Of a stretch of DNA of 64,000 nucleotides, positions 28,701 to 38,046 are shown piece by piece. Source of the stretch: Streptomyces sp. WMMC940 (lineage in GTDB: Bacteria > Actinomycetota > Actinomycetes > Streptomycetales > Streptomycetaceae). The stretch is taken from positions 7,242,001 through 7,306,000 of the forward strand of contig NZ_JAPZBC010000001.1 in NCBI RefSeq assembly GCF_027460265.1, in the 5' to 3' direction. Each line of letters begins with the position of its first letter. Position 1 is the first letter of the stretch. Position numbers and translations under genes: made by a program. The notes under the pieces were generated by a model. That model saw only the letters and a program-made list of their open reading frames with translations. It was not told where the DNA came from and searched no databases.

Positions 28701-29018
28701 CTACTCCGTGTCGATACCGGTGATCACCGGTTGCCCCAGGGGCACTTCCTCCTCGGAGACCCCCACCGACCTGAGCGCGTCCGTGGCGAGTTCGCGCGCC
28801 TTGGCCTCCGCGGAGGCGTTGTCGTGGGCCTCGACCTCGAGGCGGAGGCTGAACGCGGGGGAGTCCGGATAGAACGTGAGGATGTCGAGGTCCTCGGCCG
28901 CGCCGAAGTCCGTGGTGCGTGGGTCGGCCGGCCGGAGAGCCCGGACGAGATCCGTGCGGGCCGACGCGGAGAGCTCCTTGAGGAAGGTGCCGGGAATGGT
29001 GACGACGTAGACGGTCAT
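28701..29018 (-). CDS. Hypothetical protein (105 aa)
   Basis: A soluble alpha/beta protein starting at ATG 29018. The N-terminal strand YVVTIPGTFLKEL is followed by a helix (SARTDLVRAL), a central LDILTFYP strand, the strand FSLRLEVEAHD, and a helix ASAEAKARELATDALRSVG. The order strand-helix-strand-strand-helix suggests a ferredoxin-like fold. No catalytic motif is visible and I do not recognise the family. A small gene follows upstream on the same strand (29113-29292), so the two may form one unit. Confidence 0.65.
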   Translation of the reverse strand: MTVYVVTIPGTFLKELSASARTDLVRALRPADPRTTDFGAAEDLDILTFYPDSPAFSLRLEVEAHDNASAEAKARELATDALRSVGVSEEEVPLGQPVITGIDTE

Positions 29019-29112
29019 GAAGACGGCCTTCCCGGTCGTGCCCCGGAGCACGCCATCCTTCTCACTCGCGCTCCCGGCGCGCCGGGAGCGCCAGTGCGGG
29101 CAGGTAGCGGAA

Positions 29113-29292
29113 TCACCCCTCGCTTTCCCGTCCGGTTTCCTCGGCTGCCGGAGTCTCCTCGGTTGCGCGCCGACCGGCGGCGTCCCCCTCGCGCGTGGTG
29201 CGGCTGACGTCCCTGTGGCCGGGGCAGTCCGGGGTCCCACGCCCGTCCTCCCCGGGCCGCCCGAACTCCTCGGCGTTCCGGTACTTTCCCAT
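29113..29292 (-). CDS. Small hydrophilic protein, hypothetical (59 aa)
   Basis: Starts at ATG 29292 with a well-spaced AGGAAGG ribosome site. The product is acidic, rich in Glu, Gly and Arg, and without hydrophobic segments. It begins MGKYRNAEEFGRPGEDG and has a Cys/His pair in TPDCPGHRD that could bind metal. It is short, so the call rests mostly on the ribosome site and codon bias. Confidence 0.5.
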   Translation of the reverse strand: MGKYRNAEEFGRPGEDGRGTPDCPGHRDVSRTTREGDAAGRRATEETPAAEETGRESEG

Positions 29293-29537
29293 GTCAGGCA
29301 CCTTCCTGCGGCCGCACGCAAGGCCGGGCCGCGCATGGTTCCAGCAGAACACGGCGGCCGGGTGGGTGCACGTCGCCGGACGTGTCCGCCAGGCCACCAC
29401 GGATGCGCCGAGAGCCGTGTGGTGACGATCCACTCCGGCTCGTTGCCGGCGGAGCGTCTGTGACGCCGACGGAACTGGTGGCACCATGGCGGTACCCACC
29501 GGTCCGCGACCGGATCCACCTCTCCTGGGGCGCATGT

Positions 29538-30380
29538 ATGAACACCTGGCTTCCGTTGCGGCACTTCGCCGCGGCAACAGCGGCCGCCCTGGCCCTGATC
29601 GGCTGCAGCGGTGCCGGCGGATCCCCGAGCGCGTCGGGATCGGCGACCGCCGCTCCGGGGACACCCGCGCCGTCGCCCACGACGTCCGTGGGCACGCCTC
29701 CGACGGCAGCCCCCCCGACCTCGTCGGCCACCCCCGCCGTACCGACGCGGACTCCCAACGACGCGCCGCCGCTGGGCTCGTGGGGCCTCCAGCCGGTGTG
29801 GCCCTTCACCACGCTCGCCCAGGCCGAGGCGTGGGAACGTTCCTACCGCTCGGGCGGTCACCAGGCGTGGCACCTCGACCCCGATCAGACCGCGCTCTCG
29901 TTCACCCGCGACTTCCTGGGCTTCGAGGAGATCGACAGAGTCACGTCGAGCAAGGTGAGCGGCAGGCACGCCCGTGTCGGTGTGGCGCCCACCGGGACGG
30001 AGGGCGGCACCGCCGCGGTGATCCACATGGTGCGCTTCGGCACCGGCGCGGACGCCCCCTGGGAGGTCGTCGGCACCGACGACACGACGTTCTCCCTGAC
30101 CACACCGGCGTACGGGGCGCTCGTACGCTCCCCCCTGGCGACCGGCGGCCGGATCACCGGAGTCGACGAGAGCATCCACGTCCAGGTACGCCAGCCGTCG
30201 TCCGACGCGCCACTGGGAACCTCCAAGTGCTGCACCTCCGCGGGCGGTGAGAACCAGCCCTGGAACGTCACGGTCCCCTTCTCCGGGGCCCGGGACCCCG
30301 TGCTCACCGTGGTCGCCTCCACCGGTGGGCATGTCGCCGCAGTGGAACGCTTCACCGTGACGGCGGTACGCACCCGCTGA
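29538..30380 (+). CDS. Exported lipoprotein with Thr/Pro/Ala-rich linker
   Basis: A 280-aa lipoprotein with signal peptide and lipobox LIGC near residue 23. Residues about 25-75 form a long Ser/Thr/Pro/Ala linker typical of proteins that span the cell wall and are often O-mannosylated. The remaining domain (QPVWPFTTLAQAEAWERSY onwards) is of a type seen in uncharacterised actinobacterial lipoproteins. A CC pair lies in SKCCTSAGG. It should be surface-exposed. ATG 29538 is the only start that includes the signal peptide. Function is not known; no partner gene gives a hint. Confidence 0.8.
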   Translation: MNTWLPLRHFAAATAAALALIGCSGAGGSPSASGSATAAPGTPAPSPTTSVGTPPTAAPPTSSATPAVPTRTPNDAPPLGSWGLQPVWPFTTLAQAEAWERSYRSGGHQAWHLDPDQTALSFTRDFLGFEEIDRVTSSKVSGRHARVGVAPTGTEGGTAAVIHMVRFGTGADAPWEVVGTDDTTFSLTTPAYGALVRSPLATGGRITGVDESIHVQVRQPSSDAPLGTSKCCTSAGGENQPWNVTVPFSGARDPVLTVVASTGGHVAAVERFTVTAVRTR

Positions 30381-30557
30381 CCTGCGAGGCATCCCTCGCG
30401 CTCCACGGACGCGTGCCTCCGTGCCTGCCCTCGGACGGCGCTGAACGGGCCCGCTCCAGCGATGTCGTCCATGACCACCCCGGCATTCCGGGGCGGCGGC
30501 GACGACGAGGTCCTAGGCTGCCCCCGGCACCCGCCCCGACCCAGGAGCAGAGCACGC

Positions 30558-31118
30558 ATGGCCTTCGATCCCGCCCCGCAGCCCCCGTACCCCGACGCCC
30601 ACCGACCGGACGAAGCGCCCGAGCCGCACGCGCTGCTGGCGCCGCTGGTCGGGTTCCTCGGCACCTGGCTCGGGCGGGGGCACGGCGGATACCCGACACT
30701 CGCCGATGACTTCGCGTACGGGCAGGAGGTCACGTTCAGCCACGACGGCCGGCCCTTCCTCCGCTACGAGGCGCGCGCATGGCTCCTCGACGCGGACGAC
30801 ACCCCGCTGAGGCCGGCGGCCCGGGAGAGCGGTTGGTGGCGGGTCCAGCCCGATGGGCGCGTGGAGGCACTCATCACCCAGCCCACCGGTGTCGCGGAGG
30901 TCCTGGTCGGCCGTGCGGACCGGGGCGCGGTCGATCTCACCACCCATCAGATGGCGCTCACCCCGACGGCCAAGGAGGTCACCGCCACCCGTCGTCGCTA
31001 CACCCTGACGGACGCCGCTACGTTCGACTTCGTCCACCAACTCGCGGCGGTCGGCCGGCCGCTGCAGCACCATCTCTCGGCGCGGCTCCGACGCGGGGGG
31101 CGGAACAGGGCGTTGTGA
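30558..31118 (+). CDS. Nitrobindin-like heme-binding (FABP-fold) protein
   Basis: A 186-aa cytoplasmic beta-barrel protein. The diagnostic motif [13 protein letters not shown], the nitrobindin G-x-W-x-G-x-G pattern, lies near residue 33. The conserved [14 protein letters not shown] and [10 protein letters not shown] strands follow. The family's proximal heme His lies in the terminal strand; a candidate is in [18 protein letters not shown]. Nitrobindins hold ferric heme and isomerise peroxynitrite. ATG 30558 follows a GGAG ribosome site; the longer open frame upstream is not protein-like. It is monocistronic. Confidence 0.87.
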   Translation: MAFDPAPQPPYPDAHRPDEAPEPHALLAPLVGFLGTWLGRGHGGYPTLADDFAYGQEVTFSHDGRPFLRYEARAWLLDADDTPLRPAARESGWWRVQPDGRVEALITQPTGVAEVLVGRADRGAVDLTTHQMALTPTAKEVTATRRRYTLTDAATFDFVHQLAAVGRPLQHHLSARLRRGGRNRAL

Positions 31119-31226
31119 TCGCGGGCGTCGATCGCCTCGAAGCCGCTGGACCCGGGTTCGCGCGTCCGCGGAGTCCTCGAGACCCGGTGTCCTCGCGTCA
31201 GCGTTCCTGGTGCCGGAGTCCTCGTG

Positions 31227-32078
31227 TCAGCTGCGGTGTGCCGTCACGAGCAGATACTCCCAGTCCATGGCCATGCCGCCGCCTTCGGCGCCGTCCGTCG
31301 CGGAAGCCTGGTCGCGTGCCAGCGCGGCCAGTTCCCGGTCCAGAGCCGCGACGCGTTCCGGGGTGTCGGCGATGTTGCGGTAGACCGCGATCGTCGGACC
31401 GTAGTTCTCCTTGAAGTAGTCGCCCACTTCCCCGGGGGTCGTGAACCGGTCCACGCGGACGGTGCCCCGTCGGGCTCGTACCGAGGTGACGCGCTCTCCG
31501 AGCAGTGCCCGCACATGCCTCTCGTCACCCCACAGCGGCGGGGGCTGCGCACCGGGCGGTGGTGGGGGAGCGTAGGGCTTCATCGTCGCGAACATGCGGC
31601 CGATGAAGCCCTCGGGGGTCCAGTTGAGCAGCCCGATCGTGCCGCCGTGCCGGCAGACGCGCAGCATCTCGTCAGCGCCGGCCTGGTGGTGCGGTGCGAA
31701 CATGACTCCCACGCAGGACATGACGGTGTCGAAGGTGCCGTCACCGAAGGGCAGCGCCTCCGCGTCGGCCTCGCGCCATTCGAGCTCCGCGCCGAGTCCC
31801 TCCGCGATCCGTCGGCCCGCGCGGAGGAGTTCGGGCGTCAGGTCCGAGGCGACGACGTCGGCCCCGGCCAGTGCCGCCGGGATCGCGGCGTTGCCGGTGC
31901 CGGCCGCCACATCCAGCACCCGCGTCCCGGCGCGGATGCCGCATGCGTCCACCAGCGCCGTGCCGAGTGCCGGGATCAGTTGGTCCGCCACCGCGGGATA
32001 GTCGCCCAGGGCCCACATCGCCCGGTGCTTGGCCTTCACCGCCCGGTCGGCGTCACTCGCGCCCGTCGCGTCGCCCAT
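31227..32078 (-). CDS. Class I SAM-dependent methyltransferase
   Basis: A 283-aa methyltransferase. Motif I is VLDVAAGTGNAAIPAALAG near residue 52, with the acidic residue ending strand 2 in VVASDLTPELL. The adenine-pocket element is WREADAEALPFGDGTFD, and VMSCVGVMFAPHH is the post-II region. The UbiE/Coq5-like core suggests a small-molecule substrate. ATG 32078 has GGAGG 8 nt upstream; ATG 32099 is in frame without a site. The gene stands alone and is convergent with the nitrobindin-like gene. Substrate unknown. Confidence 0.85.
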   Translation of the reverse strand: MGDATGASDADRAVKAKHRAMWALGDYPAVADQLIPALGTALVDACGIRAGTRVLDVAAGTGNAAIPAALAGADVVASDLTPELLRAGRRIAEGLGAELEWREADAEALPFGDGTFDTVMSCVGVMFAPHHQAGADEMLRVCRHGGTIGLLNWTPEGFIGRMFATMKPYAPPPPPGAQPPPLWGDERHVRALLGERVTSVRARRGTVRVDRFTTPGEVGDYFKENYGPTIAVYRNIADTPERVAALDRELAALARDQASATDGAEGGGMAMDWEYLLVTAHRS

Positions 32079-32251
32079 GACGGACACCTCCCTCGCCATC
32101 CTGCCGCCGGCGCCCACGAGACGGCCCCGCGGCCACGTCGTCGTTCCTCCCATCATCCGCCGCGGACCGTTCCGGCGCCGTTCGACGAGAGAGGGCCGGG
32201 GGACGGCGGGCGCGCCCCGGCTCCGGGGACCCCGGGCCCTGCTCGCAGGGC

Positions 32252-32270
32252 GTTCACGGACACCGTGAAC
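32252..32270. promoter_or_regulatory. 19-bp perfect palindrome, operator candidate
   Basis: Eight-base arms GTTCACGG and CCGTGAAC around ACA. The layout is of the size bound by TetR-type repressors, but no such regulator gene is adjacent. Confidence 0.4.
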
Positions 32271-32273
32271 CGG

Positions 32274-32305
32274 GCCCTCCGCGCCCGGCGCGGGGCGCGG
32301 AGGGC
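32274..32305. terminator. 13-bp stem-loop
   Basis: Arms 32274-32286 and 32293-32305 pair perfectly with a 6-nt loop. It lies inside the coding-like island, so it may be a terminator or simply GC-rich sequence. Confidence 0.4.
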
Positions 32306-32809
32306 ACCGGGTCCGGGCGACGACGGGCTCACCGTCCGGCGCCGGATACGCCGCGCCGACGCGGTGGACGTCCTCGTCCGCACCGACCTCGCCACCCGTG
32401 CCTGGGTGCTGCGCTCGTCGCCCGCCCGCGCCGTACCGGACACCGTCCTGCGCAGCGTCCTCGCCACCGCGGCCGGACGCCGCCTGCTCGCCGAGGCGGT
32501 CGCCGGACCGCGCCCGGCCCGGTCCGGAGCCAGGGGGCACGGGTACAGTGCCCTGCCACCGGGTGAACTGCCCGAGCGGACCGCCCTCGTGGGCGGACCG
32601 TGCGAAGAGGTCGGTGACCGCGCGCTGCGGCAACCTCCGGCAGACGTGCCCGTGCCCCCGCGTCCTGGCTCCGTCGGCGCGGCGCGGTGGGACGGTCGCA
32701 CGGCGCGGTGCGAGGTGATCCGGTGGGATCGATCCGGTGCCGTGCGGATTCCCGCAACCGCCGCGCGCCGCGTCCGAGTTTGTGAGGCCTGGGCCCTTAC
32801 GGTTTCCTC

Positions 32810-33754
32810 ATGCGTGGAATTCTGCTGGCCGGGGGCAGTGGGTCGAGGCTGTGGCCGCTGACCCGTTCGGTGTCCAAGCAGCTGCTGCCGGTGTTCGACA
32901 AACCGATGGTCTACTACCCGCTCTCCACGTTGGTGATGGCGGGCGTCTGCGAAATCCTGGTCATCACGACCCCGGATCAGCAGGACCAGTTCCGCCGGCT
33001 GCTCGACGACGGCAGCCGGCTGGGCCTGCGGATCACCTACGCCGAGCAGGAACGGCCGGAGGGCATCGCCCAGGCCCTCCTGCTGGGCGCGGACTTCATC
33101 GGGGACGAATCCGTCGCGTTGATCCTGGGCGACAACATCTTCCACGGCAGCGGGCTCGACACCCGGCTGGCGCACTGCGGGAAGACGGTGGGCGGACGGG
33201 TGTTCGCGTACCAGGTCGCCAACCCCTCGGCCTACGGCGTGGTGGAGTTCGACGAGCACGGAAGGGCCCTGTCGATCGAGGAGAAGCCGGACCGGCCCAA
33301 GTCCCGTTACGCCGTGCCCGGTCTGTACTTCTACGACAACCGTGTCGTGGAGATCGCCCGCGGCCTGCGCCCGAGCGCACGTGGTGAGTTGGAGATCTCC
33401 GACGTCAACCGCGCCTATCTCGAAGCCGGTGAGCTCCAGGTCACCAGGCTCGATCGGGGCACTGCCTGGCTGGACACGGGCACCTTCGCGTCGATGGTGC
33501 AGGCCTCGGAGTTCGTCCGGGTCATCGAGGAGCGCCAGGGCTTCAAGATCGGCTGTGTCGAGGAGGCCGTCTGGCGGGCCGGGCTGATCGACGACGACAG
33601 GCTCCGGTCCCTGGCCCAGCCACTGCTCAGGAGCGGATACGGCCAGTATCTGCTCGGACTGCTGAGCGACGCCCCGTGCACCGTCGTGCCCCAGCGCGGC
33701 AGCGGCCCGTCGAGGCACGAACCGCTGCGGACGGAACCGGTGCCGGCCGTGTGA
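32810..33754 (+). CDS. rmlA: Glucose-1-phosphate thymidylyltransferase
   Basis: First enzyme of dTDP-L-rhamnose synthesis, joining dTTP and glucose-1-phosphate. It is 314 aa with the nucleotide-binding N-terminus [16 protein letters not shown], the [19 protein letters not shown] segment containing the catalytic Lys, [10 protein letters not shown] with the metal-binding Asp, and the sugar-binding EEKPDRPKS and GTAWLDTGT segments. The family is usually about 290-300 aa; the extra residues are a Pro/Arg-rich tail. No clear ribosome site precedes ATG 32810, so leaderless or weak initiation is possible. The downstream order is rmlC, rmlB, rmlD on the same strand. Confidence 0.95.
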   Translation: MRGILLAGGSGSRLWPLTRSVSKQLLPVFDKPMVYYPLSTLVMAGVCEILVITTPDQQDQFRRLLDDGSRLGLRITYAEQERPEGIAQALLLGADFIGDESVALILGDNIFHGSGLDTRLAHCGKTVGGRVFAYQVANPSAYGVVEFDEHGRALSIEEKPDRPKSRYAVPGLYFYDNRVVEIARGLRPSARGELEISDVNRAYLEAGELQVTRLDRGTAWLDTGTFASMVQASEFVRVIEERQGFKIGCVEEAVWRAGLIDDDRLRSLAQPLLRSGYGQYLLGLLSDAPCTVVPQRGSGPSRHEPLRTEPVPAV

Positions 33755-33804
33755 CGACGGAAACGGCAGTCAGCACACGCGTACGTGCGGAAGGAACACC
33801 TCAC

Positions 33805-34434
33805 ATGAGACCGCTGGGCATCGAAGGGGCCTGGGTCGACACCCCCCGGGTCTTCGACGACAGGAGGGGCAGCTTCCACGAGTGGTTCAGGGCCGACCGG
33901 TTCCGTGCCGTGACCGGTCACCCCCTCCGGCTGGAGCAGGCGAACTGTTCCCGCTCCGTGCCCGGCACACTGCGCGGCATCCACTACGCGTCGGTTCCAC
34001 CCGGACAGGCGAAGTACGTCACCTGCGTCAGCGGAGCGGTGCTGGACGTGGTGGTGGACATCCGTACCGGTTCCCCCACGTTCGGGCAGTGGGAAGCCGT
34101 CCGGCTCGACGACCGGGAGCACCGGGCCGTCTGTCTGTCGGAAGGGCTGGGCCATGCGTTCATGGCCCTGGAGGACGGCGCCACCGTGGTGTACCTCTGC
34201 TCAGAGGGCTATGCGCCGCACCGTGAGCACGGGGTCCACCCCCTCGACCCGGACCTGGCCATCGAGTGGCCCCGGGACCTCACCCCGGAGCTCTCCGAGA
34301 AGGACGCCGCGGCCCCTCCGCTCGCGGAAGCGGTGCGGTGCGGGACGCTGCCCTCCTACGCGGAGTGCGTCGCGTACCGCCGGGGTCTGCGGACCCGAGC
34401 GGACGTCGGTGCCGCGGCCATGACCACGGCATAG
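33805..34434 (+). CDS. rmlC: dTDP-4-dehydrorhamnose 3,5-epimerase
   Basis: Third step of the pathway: epimerises C3 and C5 of dTDP-4-keto-6-deoxyglucose. It is 209 aa, a cupin barrel with FDDRRGSFHEWFRAD, QANCSRSVPGTLRGIHY holding the catalytic His, and the SEGLGHAFMALEDGATVVYLCS region with the conserved Tyr. IEWPRDLTPELSEKDAAAPP is the typical C-terminal segment. ATG 33805 has GGAAGGA 9 nt upstream. An in-frame GTG at 33751 overlaps the rmlA stop but has no site. It lies 50 bp after rmlA. Confidence 0.95.
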   Translation: MRPLGIEGAWVDTPRVFDDRRGSFHEWFRADRFRAVTGHPLRLEQANCSRSVPGTLRGIHYASVPPGQAKYVTCVSGAVLDVVVDIRTGSPTFGQWEAVRLDDREHRAVCLSEGLGHAFMALEDGATVVYLCSEGYAPHREHGVHPLDPDLAIEWPRDLTPELSEKDAAAPPLAEAVRCGTLPSYAECVAYRRGLRTRADVGAAAMTTA

Positions 34435-34703
34435 CCGGGGCGACCCGAGCGGATGCGTGCCGTGCGCGCTCCGTCGACATGGTTCGTCCTCACGGGAGGA
34501 ACCATGTGCGTCGACCGCGGGCCCGGGGCGGGCGTGCCCGCCAGGGCCGGTACGCGCGACGGGCGGCGCCGCGGCCCGGTTCCCCCGTCGGAGTGGGCGG
34601 AGTCCGGTGGAAACCGTCAGAGTCGTTCGAACTCCGCCGGGTTGCGCTGGTACGGCAACCAGCGCCCGGACGATGCCGGGCGACAGAGAAGCATCGGAGG
34701 ATC

Positions 34704-35678
34704 ATGCGCGTCCTAGTGACCGGCGGTGCCGGATTCATCGGTTCGGAGTACGTCCGGCAGCGGCTGCAAGCGGACCCGGCGCTGCGTGTCACGGTCCTGG
34801 ACAGTCTCACGTACTCCGGCGTCGAGGCGAATCTGGCATCGGTGGCCCGGCATCCCGGCTACCGGTTCGTGCACGGCGACATCTGCGATCCCGAGGTCGT
34901 CGACCAGGTGATGGCGGACCATGACGCGGTGGTGCACTTCGCGGCCGAGTCGCACGTGGACCGGTCGATCGAAGGGGCCGGCCCCTTCGTCCGCACCAAT
35001 GTCGTCGGCACCCAGGTACTGCTGGACGCGGCGCTGCGCCACCGGGTGGGACGGTTCCTGCATGTGTCCACCGACGAGGTGTACGGCTCGATCGGCGAGG
35101 GCTCGTGGACCGAGACGTCACCGCTCGCGCCCAACTCCCCGTACTCCGCCTCCAAGAGCGCCGCCGACCTCCTCGTCCTCGCCTACCACCGCACCCATGG
35201 GCTGGACGTGGTCGTCACGCGGTGCTCGAACAACTACGGACCCCACCAGTTCCCCGAGAAGGTCGTCCCGTTGTTCATCACCAACCTGATCGACGGGAAG
35301 CCCGTCCCCCTCTACGGCGACGGTCGCAACATCCGGGACTGGCTGCACGTCTCCGACCACTGCCACGGCATCGACCTCGCCCTCAGCCACGGGAAGGCGG
35401 GGGAGGTCTACCACATCGGCGGTGGGACCGAGGTCAGCAACCACAAGCTCACCGGACTGCTCCTGGACGCCGTCGGCGCGGACTGGGACCGGGTCGAGTA
35501 CGTGGCCGATCGCAAGGGCCACGACCTGCGCTACTCACTGGACGACGGCAAGATCCGCGAACAGCTCGGCTACGTACCGCGGGTCGCCTTCGCCGAAGGA
35601 CTGGCGGCCACCGTCGCCTGGTACCGCGAGAACCGGGCCTGGTGGGAGCCGCTCAAGGCCGGGGCGGCGCTGCGATGA
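34704..35678 (+). CDS. rmlB: dTDP-glucose 4,6-dehydratase
   Basis: Second step: oxidises, dehydrates and reduces dTDP-glucose to the 4-keto-6-deoxy sugar. A 324-aa extended short-chain dehydrogenase with NAD-binding VTGGAGFIGSEYVR, HFAAESHVDRSIEG, the STDEVYGSIGEG segment, the catalytic YSASKSAAD (Tyr-x3-Lys), and RCSNNYGPHQFPEKVVPLF. GGAGG precedes ATG 34704. It is 269 bp downstream of rmlC, so it may have an extra promoter, and its stop overlaps rmlD by 4 bp. Confidence 0.96.
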   Translation: MRVLVTGGAGFIGSEYVRQRLQADPALRVTVLDSLTYSGVEANLASVARHPGYRFVHGDICDPEVVDQVMADHDAVVHFAAESHVDRSIEGAGPFVRTNVVGTQVLLDAALRHRVGRFLHVSTDEVYGSIGEGSWTETSPLAPNSPYSASKSAADLLVLAYHRTHGLDVVVTRCSNNYGPHQFPEKVVPLFITNLIDGKPVPLYGDGRNIRDWLHVSDHCHGIDLALSHGKAGEVYHIGGGTEVSNHKLTGLLLDAVGADWDRVEYVADRKGHDLRYSLDDGKIREQLGYVPRVAFAEGLAATVAWYRENRAWWEPLKAGAALR

Positions 35679-36577
35679 CCGCGACATGGCTGGTGACCGG
35701 CGCGGGCGGGATGCTCGGTCGCGACGTCCTCACGGAACTCACCACCGTCCGGGGCGCCGATGCGACCGGACTGACCCGGCACCAACTCGACATCACCGAC
35801 CCGACCGCCGTGCGCGCGGCCCTCGACGGGCACCGCGTCGTCGTCAACTGCGCGGCGTGGACGGACGTCGACGGCGCCGAGGGGGCCGAGGAGACGGCAA
35901 CCGCCGTCAACGGCACGGGCGTCCGCCATCTCGCGCGAGCGTGCGCGGACAGCGGGGCGGTCCTGCTGCACGTCTCCACCGACTACGTCTTCCCCGGCGA
36001 CGCCCACCATCCCTACGCCGAGGGCGCGCCGACCGCACCGGTGAACGCCTACGGACGGAGCAAACTGGCAGGGGAGCGCGCGGTGGCCGAACTCCTGCCC
36101 GACACCGGCTACACCGTGCGCACCGCCTGGCTCTACGGGACCCACGGACGCAACTTCGTGACCACGGTGCTGGAACTCGCCCGCCGACGCGAGACGCTGG
36201 ACGTGGTCGCGGACCAGCACGGTCAGCCGACCTGGTCCCGCGCGCTGGCCCGCCAGCTGACCGCGCTGGGCCGCGCCGCCCTCGCCGGCCTGGCGCCGGC
36301 GGGCGTCTACCACGGCACGGCGACCGGCCGTACCACGTGGTACGGGCTCGCCCGGGAGACCTTCCGGCTGAGCGGCCTCGACCCCGAACGGATCCGCCCG
36401 GTCCGCTCCGTGGCCTTTCCGCGGCCGGCTGCCCGGCCGGCGTTCGCCGTGCTGGGGCACGACCGTTGGCCGGCCGCCGGCGTTCCGCCCCAGCCCCGGT
36501 GGGACGTCCAACTGCCGAAGGCCCTGAGCGCACCCGCGTTGGCCGCACTGGCCGCCGCGGCACGCAACCCGCGCTGA
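35675..36577 (+). CDS. rmlD: dTDP-4-dehydrorhamnose reductase
   Basis: Last step: NADPH-dependent reduction to dTDP-L-rhamnose. A 300-aa short-chain dehydrogenase with TGAGGMLGRDVL at the nucleotide site, QLDITDP, VVNCAAWTDVDGAE, STDYVFPGD, and the catalytic YGRSKLAGE. The ATGA overlap with rmlB shows translational coupling. A strong 22-bp palindrome lies 92 bp after its stop, towards the convergent glycosyltransferase gene. Confidence 0.96.
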   Translation: MTATWLVTGAGGMLGRDVLTELTTVRGADATGLTRHQLDITDPTAVRAALDGHRVVVNCAAWTDVDGAEGAEETATAVNGTGVRHLARACADSGAVLLHVSTDYVFPGDAHHPYAEGAPTAPVNAYGRSKLAGERAVAELLPDTGYTVRTAWLYGTHGRNFVTTVLELARRRETLDVVADQHGQPTWSRALARQLTALGRAALAGLAPAGVYHGTATGRTTWYGLARETFRLSGLDPERIRPVRSVAFPRPAARPAFAVLGHDRWPAAGVPPQPRWDVQLPKALSAPALAALAAAARNPR

Positions 36578-36668
36578 CGCCGTACCGGTGGTACCAGCGA
36601 CGGGCCCGTGGCACCCGGTCCCCGCCCGGCAGGCGTCTCGGAGCACCGGCGCCGCCGCTCATGGCTGC

Positions 36669-36690
36669 GGGCCCGGCCGCGGCCGGGCCC
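36669..36690. terminator. 22-bp perfect palindrome between rmlD and the glycosyltransferase gene
   Basis: A self-complementary 22-bp block of G and C only, lying 92 bp after the rmlD stop and 76 bp after the convergent gene's stop. It is the obvious shared terminator element. Confidence 0.6.
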
Positions 36691-36765
36691 CGGGCGTCGA
36701 CGAGCGGACGAGGCCGCAGCCGGGAGGCGGCGACTTCGCTCCTTCTCACACACCGGAGGGCGGCA

Positions 36766-38040
36766 CTAGACCAGCAGCGGCCCGCCGCAGCGGGCTGCGC
36801 CCTCCTTCATGGCGATGAGGTTCGCCACCACGTAGGAGATGTCGTTCTTCGAGTGCCAGTCGGTCGGGAAGTACGTGACCAGGCGGGAGTTCTGGAAACG
36901 CGCCTCGATCTCGGGGACGAAGGAGCGGTACTGGTTGTCGGTGTAGTACCAGAACGAGTTCTCGTTGTAGAACGCGACGTGCGTGGGATCCTGGTACGCA
37001 CCTCGGCCGTCGGAGCTGGGTGTCATGGTCAGGAGCATTCCGCCGGGCGCGAGCAGCCGGTACAACTCGTTGATCAACGGCACCTTCGCCGGCACGTGTT
37101 CGAGGAAGTCGACCGCTCGCAGCAGTCCGACGGAGTTGTCCGGCAGGTCCAGCCTGGCCGGCAGGGTCGCGACGATGTCGACGCCGTCCGCCGGGTGCTG
37201 GTCCACCCCCAGGTAGCCCGGCGGCTTGCGGTGCGCCGCTCCGAGGTCCAGCGCGAGCAGCCCGCGGCGGCGCGTCCAGGCGAGGGCGTTGGCCTCGATG
37301 TACTTGTCGTACAGCGCCACCGTCTCCCGCTGGATGTGCGCGTTGATCTGCGGGTCGCGCTGGGTGTTGGCGGTGTGGATGCGCTGGAGGTACAGGCAGG
37401 ACTCGATGTGGTGGAAGTCGCCGACCTGGAAGAGCCGGCACATCAGGTCCTGGTCGTCCAGCACGGTGCGGGTGGCGTCGTACCCGCCGACCCTCTCGTA
37501 GACGTCCTTGCGGAACGACCGCACGTGGTTCGGCGCGTACCAGATGTACGAGACGTTGTGCGGCGTCGGTGACATCGTCTTCGCGGCCAGCAGCCGGCGG
37601 CCGTCGACGTCAACCTCCTCGTACTGCCAGCCGTGGGTCTCGTTGAAGCGGGTGTCGTCGCGCCCGCCGTCCTCGGTGATCTGGGCGGTGTTGCTGTAGA
37701 CGAACACCGCCTCGGGCTGCTCGTCGAACGCCTTCCCCAGCTCGGCCAGGCAGTCCCTCGCCAGCAGGTCGTCGTGGTCGAGTTCCACGAGGATCTCGCC
37801 CCGGGCGAGTTCACACGCCCTGCGCTTCGCTGCTCCCACCCCCCGGAGCTCGTCCGCGATCTCCACCCGTACACGCTCGTCCGGACGCTCCGGCCGCCAC
37901 CTGGCGCCGTTGTTGAGCAGGACGATCCACTCCCAGTCGGAAAGGGACTGCGCCTGCAGGGTCGCCAGGCACTCGTCCAGGAAACGCGGCCGGTGGCTCG
38001 GCGTGAAGACGGAGAACCTCGGTGTCGCACTCGGCGTCAT
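36766..38040 (-). CDS. Glycosyltransferase family 2 fused to a SAM methyltransferase-like domain
   Basis: A 424-aa fusion. Residues 1-225 are a GT-A fold glycosyltransferase: FSVFTPSHRPRFLDECLATL at the nucleotide site, LVELDHDDLLA with the metal-binding DxD, and VLDDQDLMCRLF as the acceptor-side ED-type motif. Residues about 250-424 resemble a class I methyltransferase: LALDLGAAHRKPPGYLGVDQ as a divergent motif I, DIVATLPARLDLPDNSVGLL, and FLEHVPAKVPLINELYRLLAPGG. The motif I glycines are reduced, so activity is uncertain. It follows a TPR membrane protein by 6 bp and converges on rmlABCD, suggesting transfer of a sugar and perhaps O-methylation of a glycan. Confidence 0.87.
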   Translation of the reverse strand: MTPSATPRFSVFTPSHRPRFLDECLATLQAQSLSDWEWIVLLNNGARWRPERPDERVRVEIADELRGVGAAKRRACELARGEILVELDHDDLLARDCLAELGKAFDEQPEAVFVYSNTAQITEDGGRDDTRFNETHGWQYEEVDVDGRRLLAAKTMSPTPHNVSYIWYAPNHVRSFRKDVYERVGGYDATRTVLDDQDLMCRLFQVGDFHHIESCLYLQRIHTANTQRDPQINAHIQRETVALYDKYIEANALAWTRRRGLLALDLGAAHRKPPGYLGVDQHPADGVDIVATLPARLDLPDNSVGLLRAVDFLEHVPAKVPLINELYRLLAPGGMLLTMTPSSDGRGAYQDPTHVAFYNENSFWYYTDNQYRSFVPEIEARFQNSRLVTYFPTDWHSKNDISYVVANLIAMKEGAARCGGPLLV

Positions 38041-38046
38041 CTGGGG

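Larger units (their letters stand above)
32079..32809. other. 731-bp region with palindrome, hairpin and a short coding-like island
   Basis: No recognisable complete gene. It holds a 19-bp palindrome at 32252-32270 (GTTCACGG, 3 nt, CCGTGAAC) and a 13-bp stem-loop at 32274-32286/32293-32305. A stretch at about 32265-32530 on the plus strand has strong G/C in every third position, with readable segments such as ADAVDVLVRTDLATRAWVLR. That frame runs on to 32861 into rmlA, so it is not an intact gene; it may be a decayed one. Confidence 0.4.

Noticed and set aside
31224..32861. Single 545-codon plus-strand frame running into rmlA
   Set aside because: It covers the antisense of the methyltransferase and the gap before rmlA; only a short internal part looks coding, so it is reported as an island, not a gene.
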